Part shown: in pieces, positions 17,776 through 26,349 of the stretch
How positions within the stretch are numbered: the first letter of the stretch is position 1
Layout: every line of letters starts with the position of its first letter
NCBI GenBank assembly: GCA_013215945.1
Contig: JABSOM010000006.1
Coordinates: 62,001-126,000, forward strand
DNA from: Campylobacteraceae bacterium
GTDB lineage: Bacteria > Campylobacterota > Campylobacteria > Campylobacterales > Arcobacteraceae
DNA: 64,000 nt
Reading direction: 5' to 3'
Notes under the pieces: generated by a model
Databases searched by the model: none
Told to the model about the DNA's origin: nothing
Seen by the model: the letters and a program-made list of their open reading frames with translations, nothing else
Translations under genes and position numbers: made by a program

Positions 17776-18671
17776 ATTAAATTCCTTGAATTTCTTATTT
17801 CTTTATATAAAACTTTCATTGATTCTTGCGTAGCAAGTCCTGCATCAACCTTTTGTATCTTAATTTTGTAAAAATTAAGAGCTAGCGTATATAAATCATT
17901 TAAAGAAGAAGAACCAACTACAATAACTTCCTTACATTCATATACATTTTTCATTTCTTTAATTTCATTTCCAATAATTATTCCAGAAAGAAAAGAATAT
18001 ACATTATGCTCACCTAGAATAGAAGCTTGTGCTCGTGCTTGAAAAATTTGATTAAGTAAACCGGTATCAGTAAAAGATAATTCCAAACCTTTTTTAAAAG
18101 TATCTTCGTTTATTACATGAGATGAAATTGATTTTGCCAAAAGACTTTTGGTACTTAATAAATTAAACACCTCTCCTGTCATATTGCTTTTAAAATCAAT
18201 AATCTTTTCACCTCTTACTTCTACCCATTTAGAATGAGTTCCTGGAAGAATCAACATTGCATCTTTTTTATTTAATAATTTTAAAGCACCAAAAACTTGT
18301 ACTTCTTCTCCTCTCATTAGATCAATTTTATTATTTTTTAAACTTTTAACGCCAGGAACAATATAAATATTTTCTTTGATATCAGGAATTTTTACAAGTT
18401 CTTTAGAAAGTAAAGATAAAGAAGTATCACAGACTACATAAGGAGTTTCTATCCAACCATTCATACTTCCAACCATTCCAGACATTATTATAATGCTGTT
18501 TTCATCTAAATAGTCTTTTAGAATATTAATTAAATACGCATGAAATTCATTTTTTTTTAATTGTAACATTCCCTCATTTGAAGAAATACTGTGAACTTCT
18601 TCAAGTTTTTCATTTAGAACCTGTGCTCTAAAATTACTTGTACCCCAATCTACTATTATGAGCTTAGTCAT
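17772..18671 (-). CDS. dgoK: 2-dehydro-3-deoxygalactonokinase
   Basis: 299 residues from ATG 18671; an in-frame upstream ATG (18695) adds eight unlikely residues inside dgoA. DgoK phosphorylates 2-keto-3-deoxygalactonate at the 6-hydroxyl. Seen: 'LIIVDWGTSNFRAQ' nucleotide loop, 'GMVGSMNGW', 'ILPGTHSKW', 'FLSGIIIGNEI', 'VVGSS'. The start overlaps the dgoA stop by 8 bases and the end overlaps uxuA by 4, so all three are tightly coupled. With dgoA it converts keto-deoxy sugar acids to pyruvate and glyceraldehyde 3-phosphate. It may also accept the gluconate epimer formed by UxuA. Confidence 0.9.
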   Translation of the reverse strand: MTKLIIVDWGTSNFRAQVLNEKLEEVHSISSNEGMLQLKKNEFHAYLINILKDYLDENSIIIMSGMVGSMNGWIETPYVVCDTSLSLLSKELVKIPDIKENIYIVPGVKSLKNNKIDLMRGEEVQVFGALKLLNKKDAMLILPGTHSKWVEVRGEKIIDFKSNMTGEVFNLLSTKSLLAKSISSHVINEDTFKKGLELSFTDTGLLNQIFQARAQASILGEHNVYSFLSGIIIGNEIKEMKNVYECKEVIVVGSSSLNDLYTLALNFYKIKIQKVDAGLATQESMKVLYKEIRNSRNLI

Positions 18672-19296
18672 AATAGTTCTTGATTGCTTTAACAAAAAAA
18701 TCTGCTTTTGTTTTAAGTAAACCTAGGTCCATAGAAGGTTTATATAAAGAACTTCCTAATCCAAAATATTCCACTCCCTCTTCTAATAAAGTAGAAATAT
18801 TTTCCTCATCTACTCCACCTACTACAACTAAAGGATATTCTTTGGGAATAATAACTTTTATATCATTGTAATAACCAATACCAAAACGTTTGAAAGGAAA
18901 GAGTTTTAAAGAATGAGCACCTGCTTTAATAGCAATATAAGCCTCACTTGGAGTTAAAAACCCAGGGCTTGAAATAAGATTTAATTCCCTGCTTCTTTTA
19001 ATAACTTCTGCATCAACATTCGGGGAAATAACCAAAGATGCACCTGTTTCTTTTAATGTTTCAACATCTTTTACAGTGCATACTGTTCCAGCACCAATAA
19101 AAATATCTTTGTCATTTTTATACTCATCAACAAGCATTTTAATACTTTTAAAAGCATCAGGAGAATTTAAAGGAACCTCAATTATTTTAAATCCACTTTT
19201 AACCAATATTTTTGCCACCCCTAATATTTCAGAAGGTGTAATACCTCTTAAAATAGCAATCAACCTAGTCTCGTCTAAAACTTCATTATAATTCAT
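18664..19296 (-). CDS. dgoA: 2-dehydro-3-deoxy-6-phosphogalactonate aldolase
   Basis: 210 residues, class I KDPG/KDPGal aldolase. 'LIAILRGITP' and 'IEVPLNSP' at the N-terminus closely resemble E. coli DgoA (which reads IEIPLNSP) rather than Eda. Schiff-base lysine in 'SLKLFPF', phosphate-binding 'VVGGVDEENI' and 'GLGSSLYKP'. Cleaves the DgoK product to pyruvate and glyceraldehyde 3-phosphate. First gene of the operon, AAGGGA before the start, 14 bases downstream of the lacI-type gene. An Eda-like dual specificity is possible. Confidence 0.9.
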   Translation of the reverse strand: MNYNEVLDETRLIAILRGITPSEILGVAKILVKSGFKIIEVPLNSPDAFKSIKMLVDEYKNDKDIFIGAGTVCTVKDVETLKETGASLVISPNVDAEVIKRSRELNLISSPGFLTPSEAYIAIKAGAHSLKLFPFKRFGIGYYNDIKVIIPKEYPLVVVGGVDEENISTLLEEGVEYFGLGSSLYKPSMDLGLLKTKADFFVKAIKNYYD

Positions 19297-19310
19297 TTTT
19301 TCCCTTTTTA

Positions 19311-20291
19311 TTAATAGTGTATTTTATAATTAACGATTTCTCTAATTAAACCCTTTGTTCCAACAAATTTATTTTTTAATATTGTAACGCTTTTTTCACC
19401 CATAGATTCAACCGGATGCTCTACATAAGAAATGTCAAAATTGTTTAAATAAGAGGCATCTAATTTGTTAAAAGAAAACAGTTTAATATCTTTTCCCACT
19501 CTTAAACCATGCTCGGAAATTGCTTTTAAACAGCCAATAGTAATTTCATTTGCACACGAAAATATCGCTTCTGGTAGCACTTTTTTCTTTAAAATCTCTC
19601 TGGTTAACTCGAGTCCACTTTGCATTGAAAAATCACCCCTGTAAATATTACTTTCTTGGCTTATAATATTATGTTTATTCAAGGCTTCTTTATAACCGTC
19701 TAAGCGTTGATTAGAATTTAAACTGTTTTTACTTCCTGCAATAATGGAAATGTTTTCATAACCATCTTGCAGCAATAAATTAATAGCATCGTACACTGCA
19801 TTTGCATTTGATAAAAATACCCCAGAGTTATTAGTAGAAGAAATATCTCTGTCAACTAAAACAAAAGGAATATTGTATTTGTTCAATTTTAAAATTGTTT
19901 TAGAAGATTCTTTTTCTTTATTACGAGAACGAATTAAAATAACACCTCTTGTTTGTTTTTGAAGAATAGTATCTACTGCTATGAGTTCTTCTTCTGGATC
20001 ATCATGCGTTAAATAGAGGTTTAATGGCAATTTTAGTGCTTTTGCTTGTTTAACAATACCTTCAAGTATTCTTGCAAAAAAGGAGTTTATTACATCAGGC
20101 ATAATTACTGCAATTTCATCTTTTTTCAAAGCGGGAGTATAAGAACTATTGTATTTATGATACTCAAGTTCTTGAGCAATTTTCAATACTTTGTTTCTGG
20201 TGTTTTCTTTTACTAACTCTGGTGTATTTAGTACTCTTGAAACAGTTGCAATTGAAACATTTGCTAAAGCAGCTATTTTTCTAATTCCCAT
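19311..20291 (-). CDS. LacI-family transcriptional regulator
   Basis: 326 residues. N-terminal helix-turn-helix and hinge 'IRKIAALANVSIATVSRVLNT' followed by a periplasmic-binding-like ligand domain ('AVIMPDVINSFFARILEGI', 'DRDISSTNNSGVFLSN'). It leads the dgoA-dgoK-uxuA operon and is divergent from the importer/oxidative operon starting at 20546. A palindrome at 20458-20472 in the shared gap is the best operator candidate. Likely senses a sugar or sugar-acid intermediate. Confidence 0.94.
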   Translation of the reverse strand: MGIRKIAALANVSIATVSRVLNTPELVKENTRNKVLKIAQELEYHKYNSSYTPALKKDEIAVIMPDVINSFFARILEGIVKQAKALKLPLNLYLTHDDPEEELIAVDTILQKQTRGVILIRSRNKEKESSKTILKLNKYNIPFVLVDRDISSTNNSGVFLSNANAVYDAINLLLQDGYENISIIAGSKNSLNSNQRLDGYKEALNKHNIISQESNIYRGDFSMQSGLELTREILKKKVLPEAIFSCANEITIGCLKAISEHGLRVGKDIKLFSFNKLDASYLNNFDISYVEHPVESMGEKSVTILKNKFVGTKGLIREIVNYKIHY

Positions 20292-20457
20292 AAATTTTCC
20301 TTAATGTAACTAATTATATGTAAATTTTTTCATAAATATTCTATCATTATTTTCTTTATATTCTCTTTAAGTACTATTTAATCGATATTCATACTTTTTA
20401 ATATAAGCTAAATTTAAGCTTGTTAATGTAAATATGTAAAGCATGAAAAGCATTTTC

Positions 20458-20472
20458 TGTAACAGTGTTACA
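20458..20472. promoter_or_regulatory. Candidate LacI-type operator
   Basis: TGTAACAGTGTTACA: perfect 7-base arms around one central G, in the 254-base gap between the lacI-type gene and the divergent importer operon. Half-site-like TGTAA words recur at 20302, 20317 and 20426. The importer gene has AAGGAG before its start at 20546. Confidence 0.6.
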
Positions 20473-20545
20473 TAATAAGGTGAAACACTTAAACAGCTAA
20501 CTATTTTCTTATATGATGGAATGAATATAAGATTAAGGAGAATAA

Positions 20546-21793
20546 ATGAAAACATTAAAAAAAATGACAGTGGCTCTATCATTACTTGGGTCTTTATCTT
20601 TATACAGTGCAGAAGTAGAAGTTTTACATTGGTGGTCAAGTGGTTCTGAAGCTGAGTCAATTGGAAAATTAAAAGGTTTATTAGAAGAAAGTGGTCATAC
20701 ATGGAAAGATTTTTCAGTGGCTGGTGGAAATGGTGTAAATGCTATGACTGTACTTAAAAGTAGAGTTATTGCTGGTAATCCTCCTAGTGCTGCACAAATT
20801 AAAGGACCAAGTATTCAAGAGTGGTCAGAAATTGGTTCAACCCTTAATCTTAATGACGTTGCAAAAGCAAATAACTGGGATAAAATAATTCCTGCTCGTT
20901 TTGCTGAACATATGAAATACAAAGGTAATTATGTAGCTGTTCCTGTAAATGTACATAAAATTAACTGGATGTGGGTTAATCCAGCTATTTTCAAAAAAGC
21001 AGGTGCTTCTATTCCAACTACATGGGAACAATTTGAAGTAGCCGCTAAAAAAATCAAAGCAGCTGGATTTATTCCTGTAGCAGCTGGTGGACAAGCATGG
21101 CAAGAAACTACAATGTTTGAAACTATTGTTTTAGGTGTTGGTGGAGCTGATTTTTATACGAAAGCATTAGTTGATTTAGATGAAAAAGCGCTGGCGTCTG
21201 ATACGATCAAAAAATCTTTTGACATCTTAAGAATGGTTAAATCATTTACTGATAAAAATGCCCCAGGAAGAGACTGGAATTTAGCTACATCAATGGTATA
21301 CAAAGGTGAAGCAGCTATGTTATTTATGGGAGATTGGGCTAAAGGAGAATTTAAAGTTGCTGGTAAAAAAGTAGGTATTGATTATGTTGCTTTAGATACA
21401 CCTCAAACGTCTGGTTCTTATATTTATAATATTGATTCATTTGTAATGTTTGATCAAAAAGATGCTAAAAAAGCAGTTGCTCAGAAAAAACTGGCACAAC
21501 TTATTTTAGATAAAAGTTTTCAAGTTACCTTTAATACAAAAAAAGGTTCAATTCCAATTTCACTAGAAGCTCCAAGAACACAGTTTGATGATATTGCTTT
21601 AAGATCAATGGATCAATTAAATGCTGCATCTTATTCTAAAACATTAGTACCTAGTATGGCGCATCAAATGGCTATTACTGATAATTTAAAAGGTGTATTT
21701 TTTGATGTAGTTACAAACTTCTATAATTCAAAAATGTCTTCAGCTGAAGCTACTAAAATATTAGCTTCTACAATTAAAAGCGAAAAAGAATAA
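20546..21793 (+). CDS. Sugar ABC transporter periplasmic binding protein
   Basis: 415 residues; signal peptide about 1-21 ending 'LYSAEVEV'. Solute-binding family 1 with glucose/mannose-type text: 'VLHWWSSGSEAESIGKLK', 'MTVLKSRVIAGNPPSAAQIKGP', 'GAAMLFMGDWAKGE'-like segment. These phrases are shared with glucose/galactose-binding proteins of MalEFGK-type systems. First gene of the operon divergent from the LacI-type regulator; followed 9 bases later by its permease. Likely ligand an aldose (glucose or galactose class), consistent with the oxidative enzymes downstream. Confidence 0.92.
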   Translation: MKTLKKMTVALSLLGSLSLYSAEVEVLHWWSSGSEAESIGKLKGLLEESGHTWKDFSVAGGNGVNAMTVLKSRVIAGNPPSAAQIKGPSIQEWSEIGSTLNLNDVAKANNWDKIIPARFAEHMKYKGNYVAVPVNVHKINWMWVNPAIFKKAGASIPTTWEQFEVAAKKIKAAGFIPVAAGGQAWQETTMFETIVLGVGGADFYTKALVDLDEKALASDTIKKSFDILRMVKSFTDKNAPGRDWNLATSMVYKGEAAMLFMGDWAKGEFKVAGKKVGIDYVALDTPQTSGSYIYNIDSFVMFDQKDAKKAVAQKKLAQLILDKSFQVTFNTKKGSIPISLEAPRTQFDDIALRSMDQLNAASYSKTLVPSMAHQMAITDNLKGVFFDVVTNFYNSKMSSAEATKILASTIKSEKE

Positions 21794-21802
21794 AGGTTAA
21801 AT

Positions 21803-22681
21803 ATGAAAAGTAAACTTAAGATTTTAGAGAATGCTATTCCTAAATTAATTGTAAGTCCTACTTTTCTAATTATGATCATCTTTATATACGGGTTTATTTT
21901 TTGGAATATGATTTTATCATTGACCAATTCAAAAATATTACCTGTATATACCTTTGCCGGACTGAAACAATATATTTCTTTGTTCGGCAATGCAAAATGG
22001 TGGCTAGCAATGGAAAATTTATTTATTTTCTCATCATTATTTATAGGTTTTTGCCTATTAATAGGTCTATTGTTAGCTATCTTTATTGATCAAAAAATTA
22101 GATTTGAAGGTATTTTTAGAACCATTTATTTATATCCTATGGCTTTATCTTTTATAGCAACAGGAACGGTATGGCAATGGATGTTAAATCCTGGTTTGGG
22201 TTTAGAAAATTTTGTAATACAAATGGGTTTTCCTAACTTTACCTTTGACTGGATTGTAAATTCAGAAATGTCCATTTATACTATTGTAATAGCAGCCGTT
22301 TGGCAATCTACTGGTTTTGTCATGGTTATGATTCTTGCAGGGTTAAGAGGAATATCTTCTGAAGTTATGAATGCAGCGAAACTGGATGGTGCATCAATGC
22401 CTAGAATTTATTGGAAGATAATTATTCCTCAATTAGGACCAGTATTTTTTTCAAGCGTAATAATATTAATGCACTTAGCAATTAAAACCTTCGATTTAGT
22501 TTTAGTTATGACAAAAGCAGGTCCTGGATACTCAAGTATCATGCCTTCACTGTTTATGTTTGATTATTCATTCGCAAGAAATAAATTGGCTTTTGGAGCA
22601 TCATCTGCCATGATAATGTTGTTTATTATCATGATATTTATTGTTCCGTACTTATACAGAGAATTAAGGAAAAATTCATGA
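21803..22681 (+). CDS. Sugar ABC transporter permease, MalF-type
   Basis: 292 residues, about six membrane segments, EAA loop 'NAAKLDGASMPRIYWK' near residue 193. Start 21803 has AAGG upstream. Overlaps the next permease by 4 bases. Pairs with the 22678 product. Confidence 0.93.
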   Translation: MKSKLKILENAIPKLIVSPTFLIMIIFIYGFIFWNMILSLTNSKILPVYTFAGLKQYISLFGNAKWWLAMENLFIFSSLFIGFCLLIGLLLAIFIDQKIRFEGIFRTIYLYPMALSFIATGTVWQWMLNPGLGLENFVIQMGFPNFTFDWIVNSEMSIYTIVIAAVWQSTGFVMVMILAGLRGISSEVMNAAKLDGASMPRIYWKIIIPQLGPVFFSSVIILMHLAIKTFDLVLVMTKAGPGYSSIMPSLFMFDYSFARNKLAFGASSAMIMLFIIMIFIVPYLYRELRKNS

Positions 22682-23553
22682 TGAAAACAAAAAAAAGAGT
22701 AAGTTTTTCAAGTATTCTTTCACGTGTACTCATTTATACAATATTAGTCATTTGTGCTATTTATTTTTTATTACCAATTTTTGTAATGATTATTACTTCA
22801 TTAAAAAGTATTGAAGAAATTAAAAATGGAAGTTTATTGTCTTTACCTCAAGTAGTTACTTTTCAACCATGGATTGATGCTTGGAGCAATGCTCGAATTG
22901 GGCCTGATTCAAGTGGAATTAAACCCTATTTCATTAACTCAGTTATGCTTACTATTCCTGCTGTATTAATTACTTCAGTTATTGGTGCATTTAATGGTTA
23001 TGTATTTGCAAAATGGAAATTTAAGTATTCTGAGATTTTTTTCTCATTATTATTATTTGGATGTTTTATTCCTTTTCAAGTAATTTTACTTCCAATGTCA
23101 CAAACAATGGGATTTATGGGCTTATCGGGAAGTATTTGGGGTTTAGTATTTGTACATGTTGTATATGGAATTGCTTTTACAACGCTGTTTTTTAGAAATT
23201 TTTATGTTTCTATTCCAACAGAATTAATCAATGCTGCCAAAATAGAAGGAGCTGGTTTTTTTAGGATTTTCTTTAAAATTTTATTGCCTGTTTCTATGCC
23301 TATTTTTATGGTTTGTTTTATCTGGCAAATGACACAAGTATGGAATGAATTCTTATTTGGAATTGTTTTTACAGATTCAGATACACAACCTATTACGGTT
23401 GCTTTAAATAATTTAGTTAACTCAACATCTGCTGTTAAAATGTATAACATTGATATGGCAGCAGCACTTATAGCAGTAGCACCTACATTAATTGCTTATG
23501 TTGTTTCAGGGAAATATTTTGTAAAAGGATTAATGGCTGGGGCCATTAAATAA
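22678..23553 (+). CDS. Sugar ABC transporter permease, MalG-type
   Basis: 291 residues with about six membrane segments and an EAA loop 'NAAKIEGAGFFRIFFK'. The C-terminus 'YFVKGLMAGAIK' is the usual MalG-like end. Start ATG 22678 overlaps the upstream stop; ATG 22681 is an equivalent alternative one codon later. Confidence 0.93.
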   Translation: MMKTKKRVSFSSILSRVLIYTILVICAIYFLLPIFVMIITSLKSIEEIKNGSLLSLPQVVTFQPWIDAWSNARIGPDSSGIKPYFINSVMLTIPAVLITSVIGAFNGYVFAKWKFKYSEIFFSLLLFGCFIPFQVILLPMSQTMGFMGLSGSIWGLVFVHVVYGIAFTTLFFRNFYVSIPTELINAAKIEGAGFFRIFFKILLPVSMPIFMVCFIWQMTQVWNEFLFGIVFTDSDTQPITVALNNLVNSTSAVKMYNIDMAAALIAVAPTLIAYVVSGKYFVKGLMAGAIK

Positions 23554-23563
23554 AAGAGGTAAA

Positions 23564-24679
23564 ATGAAATCACTAATAATAAAAAATTTACATAAAAGTT
23601 ATGATCAAACCGAAGTATTAAAAGGTATTGACATCGATTTAAAAGCAGGAGAATTTTTAGTTCTTGTAGGACCTAGTGGTTGCGGAAAATCAACTCTATT
23701 AGCAAGTATTGCTGGCTTTGAAGATATTAATCAAGGAACTATCTCTTTAGGAGAGAATGATTTGACTCAGCTTGAACCAAAAGACAGAGGACTTGCAATG
23801 GTATTTCAATCCTATGCTTTGTATCCTAATATGACAGTTAAAGAAAACATTGAATTTGGGTTGAAAATATCAAAATATTCAAAAGAAGAAATAAAAAATA
23901 GAATTAAAAAATCAGCTGATATTTTACATATTGAAGAATTGTTAAATAGAAAACCTGCACAATTATCAGGAGGTCAAAGACAAAGAGTTGCGATTGCAAG
24001 AGCAATTTCACGAGAACCGGATATGTATCTTTTTGATGAGCCCTTATCAAATCTTGATGCAGAGCTTAGAGTAAAAATGCGAGCAGAAATTAAAAAACTG
24101 CATAAAAGAGTTAAAAAAACAATTGTATATGTTACACATGATCAAGTTGAAGCTATGACTTTGGCTGATAAAATTGCCATTATGAACAAAGGAAGAATTC
24201 AACAATTTGATAGCCCATCTAATGTTTATGAAAACCCATGCAATCTTTTTACAGCTGGTTTTATAGGCTCTCCTTCTATGAATTTCATTGAAGTAGAAAT
24301 ACAAAAAGAAGACGATAAGTATTTTGTTAATTATATTAATGAGTCGGGTGTAGATAATATTATTTACCTAGATCATAAATATGAAGATTTAGAAAAGTAT
24401 CTTGGCAAAACAGTTATTTCTGGTTTAAGACCGGAGCATATTCAAAACGGTTTTAGGGATGCAAGTGTTACCAATGAACTGCAAGATTTAAGTGCAAAAA
24501 TTGATTTCTCTGAATTAACTGGGTCTGATGTATTTTTACATATTAATTTAAACAATACAGAAGTAGTATCAAGAGTATCTCCTAGTGGTTCAAAAAAAGA
24601 TGGAGAAGATATTAATTTAAAAGTTTGGGCTAAAAAAATACTCTTTTTTGATAAAGAAACAAAAAATAGAATTAGATAG
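23564..24679 (+). CDS. Sugar ABC transporter ATPase, MalK/UgpC-type
   Basis: 371 residues. Walker A 'GPSGCGKSTLL', signature '[14 protein letters not shown]', Walker B 'MYLFDEPLSNLD', switch His 'VTHDQVEAM', and C-terminal TOBE domain with 'GLRPEHI'. Energises the 21803/22678 permeases; 10 bases after the permease stop, 9 bases before the SDR. Confidence 0.94.
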   Translation: MKSLIIKNLHKSYDQTEVLKGIDIDLKAGEFLVLVGPSGCGKSTLLASIAGFEDINQGTISLGENDLTQLEPKDRGLAMVFQSYALYPNMTVKENIEFGLKISKYSKEEIKNRIKKSADILHIEELLNRKPAQLSGGQRQRVAIARAISREPDMYLFDEPLSNLDAELRVKMRAEIKKLHKRVKKTIVYVTHDQVEAMTLADKIAIMNKGRIQQFDSPSNVYENPCNLFTAGFIGSPSMNFIEVEIQKEDDKYFVNYINESGVDNIIYLDHKYEDLEKYLGKTVISGLRPEHIQNGFRDASVTNELQDLSAKIDFSELTGSDVFLHINLNNTEVVSRVSPSGSKKDGEDINLKVWAKKILFFDKETKNRIR

Positions 24680-24688
24680 GAAAAGAAG

Positions 24689-25471
24689 ATGAACTTAAAT
24701 AATAAAGTAGTTATTGTTACAGGTGGAACCTCTGGTATTGGTTTAGAAATCGTTAAAGAAGCTCTTAACAAAGGGGCTAAAGTAATGATACATTCTTCTC
24801 ATAATTCAAAAGATAAAGCCATAGCTTTATGTAAAGAATTAGGAGAGAATACCTCTTATGTGTGCGCAGATTTATCAAAAGCAATTGAACTTCAGCCCAT
24901 TGTAGATAAAACTATTGAGGTATTTGGAAGAATTGATTCTTTGGTAAATAATGCAGGAGTTTTTCCTAGAAATACTATTTTAGATATCAATTATGAAGAT
25001 TATGATTATATTATGAATGTAAACTATAAAGCCCCCTTATTTTTATGTCAAGCTGTCATCAAACATTTTATGGAACATAAAATAAAAGGCTCAATTGTAA
25101 ATATGGGTTCTATTAACTCTTATTGTGGGCAAGATAATCTTCTTGTTTATTCCTCTTCTAAGGGTGCATTAATGACAATGACACGAAATTTAGCTGATTA
25201 TTTAGGTTCATATGAAATCAGAGTCAATCAAATAAATGTAGGTTGGACCCATACAGATAAAGAGAATGAAACACAATTAGGAGAAGGAAATTCTAAAGAT
25301 TGGTATAAAAATATTAATAAAGCTTTTGCACCAAGGGGGACTATTTTAGCACCACAAGAAATTGCAAAACATGCTATTTTTTGGTTAAGTGATTACTCAA
25401 TTCCTGCAAATGGTTCTATTTATGAAGTAGAACAATACCCAGTAATTGGAAGAAACAAGATAAATGCATAA
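24689..25471 (+). CDS. SDR-family sugar dehydrogenase (probable aldose 1-dehydrogenase)
   Basis: 260 residues, complete classical SDR: 'VTGGTSGIGLEI' dinucleotide loop, 'LVNNAGVF', Ser in 'NMGSINS', Y-x-x-x-K in 'VYSSSKGAL', 'INVGWTHTD'. Position immediately before a lactonase (8-base overlap) and a sugar-acid dehydratase fits oxidation of an aldose to its lactone, the first step of a DeLey-Doudoroff or Weimberg/Dahms-type route. The sugar (galactose favoured by dgoK/dgoA, but pentoses or fucose possible) is inference. Confidence 0.85.
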   Translation: MNLNNKVVIVTGGTSGIGLEIVKEALNKGAKVMIHSSHNSKDKAIALCKELGENTSYVCADLSKAIELQPIVDKTIEVFGRIDSLVNNAGVFPRNTILDINYEDYDYIMNVNYKAPLFLCQAVIKHFMEHKIKGSIVNMGSINSYCGQDNLLVYSSSKGALMTMTRNLADYLGSYEIRVNQINVGWTHTDKENETQLGEGNSKDWYKNINKAFAPRGTILAPQEIAKHAIFWLSDYSIPANGSIYEVEQYPVIGRNKINA

Positions 25472-26333
25472 ACTTACCTTTATTCCCGATTCTAAATGTA
25501 TTTTAGGGGAAGGTCCTTTATACAAAGAAAATGAAAATTCTTTGTATTGGAGCGATATAAAAGATAAAAGAATATATAAATACGATTTAAATTCAAAAAC
25601 AGTAGAACATTTTCAATTTCAAAAAACAATTGCTTCTTTTGTTTTTACAAGTGAGAATAAATTACTCGCAACTACTAATGAAGGTTATGAGTATTTAGAT
25701 TTAAAAACAAAAGAAATCACTTCCTTAATTAATCCTGAAGAGGAGTTAATTAATAACCGTTTTAATGATGGAAAATGCGATGCAAAAGGCAGATATTTTG
25801 CAGGAACGATGGACAATAATGAAGAAAAAATTACTGGTTCTTTATATTGTTTAGATAAAAACATTTGTGTAAAAAAAGAAAAAGATTTGTTTATTTCTAA
25901 TGGTTTGGGTTGGAATAAAAACTCAAGTAAGTTTTATTTAACAGACAGTCCAAAAAGAGTTATTTATGTTTATGATTATGATTTGGAAACATCTACTATG
26001 AGCAATAAACAAATCTTTGTTCGTATAAAAGATGAAGATGGTTATCCTGATGGTTTATGCCTTGATGAAGAAGATTATATTTGGTCAGCTCATTGGGCAG
26101 GATCAAAAATTACACGATATAAAGCCGATGGTTCAATTGATAAAATAATTGAACTTCCTGTTCCCAATGTAACTTCTTGTTGTTTTGGAGGAAAAGATTT
26201 TAAAACACTTTTTATTACAAGTGCACAAAAAGGTCTAAGTAAAGAAGAATTACTTGCTTTCCCTTTAAGTGGGAGTACCTTTATATTAGAAACAAATGTA
26301 AAAGGTCAAAAGCCTAATTTATATCAACATTAA
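25464..26333 (+). CDS. SMP-30/gluconolactonase-family sugar lactonase
   Basis: 289 residues of the six-bladed propeller lactonase family. Metal-site residues are recognisable: E in 'LGEGPLY', N in 'NRFNDGKCDAKGRYFAGTM', N in 'ISNGLGWN', D in 'GYPDGLCLD'. Opens aldono-lactones to aldonic acids. Start overlaps the dehydrogenase by 8 bases. Cytoplasmic, no signal peptide. Confidence 0.9.
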   Translation: MHKLTFIPDSKCILGEGPLYKENENSLYWSDIKDKRIYKYDLNSKTVEHFQFQKTIASFVFTSENKLLATTNEGYEYLDLKTKEITSLINPEEELINNRFNDGKCDAKGRYFAGTMDNNEEKITGSLYCLDKNICVKKEKDLFISNGLGWNKNSSKFYLTDSPKRVIYVYDYDLETSTMSNKQIFVRIKDEDGYPDGLCLDEEDYIWSAHWAGSKITRYKADGSIDKIIELPVPNVTSCCFGGKDFKTLFITSAQKGLSKEELLAFPLSGSTFILETNVKGQKPNLYQH

Positions 26334-26349
26334 TTTGAAAAGAGAAAAA

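Noticed and set aside
20367-20702. Minus-strand frame of 111 residues over the start of the binding-protein gene
   Set aside because: Overlaps the LacI-type operator region and the secure 20546 gene; no family resemblance.
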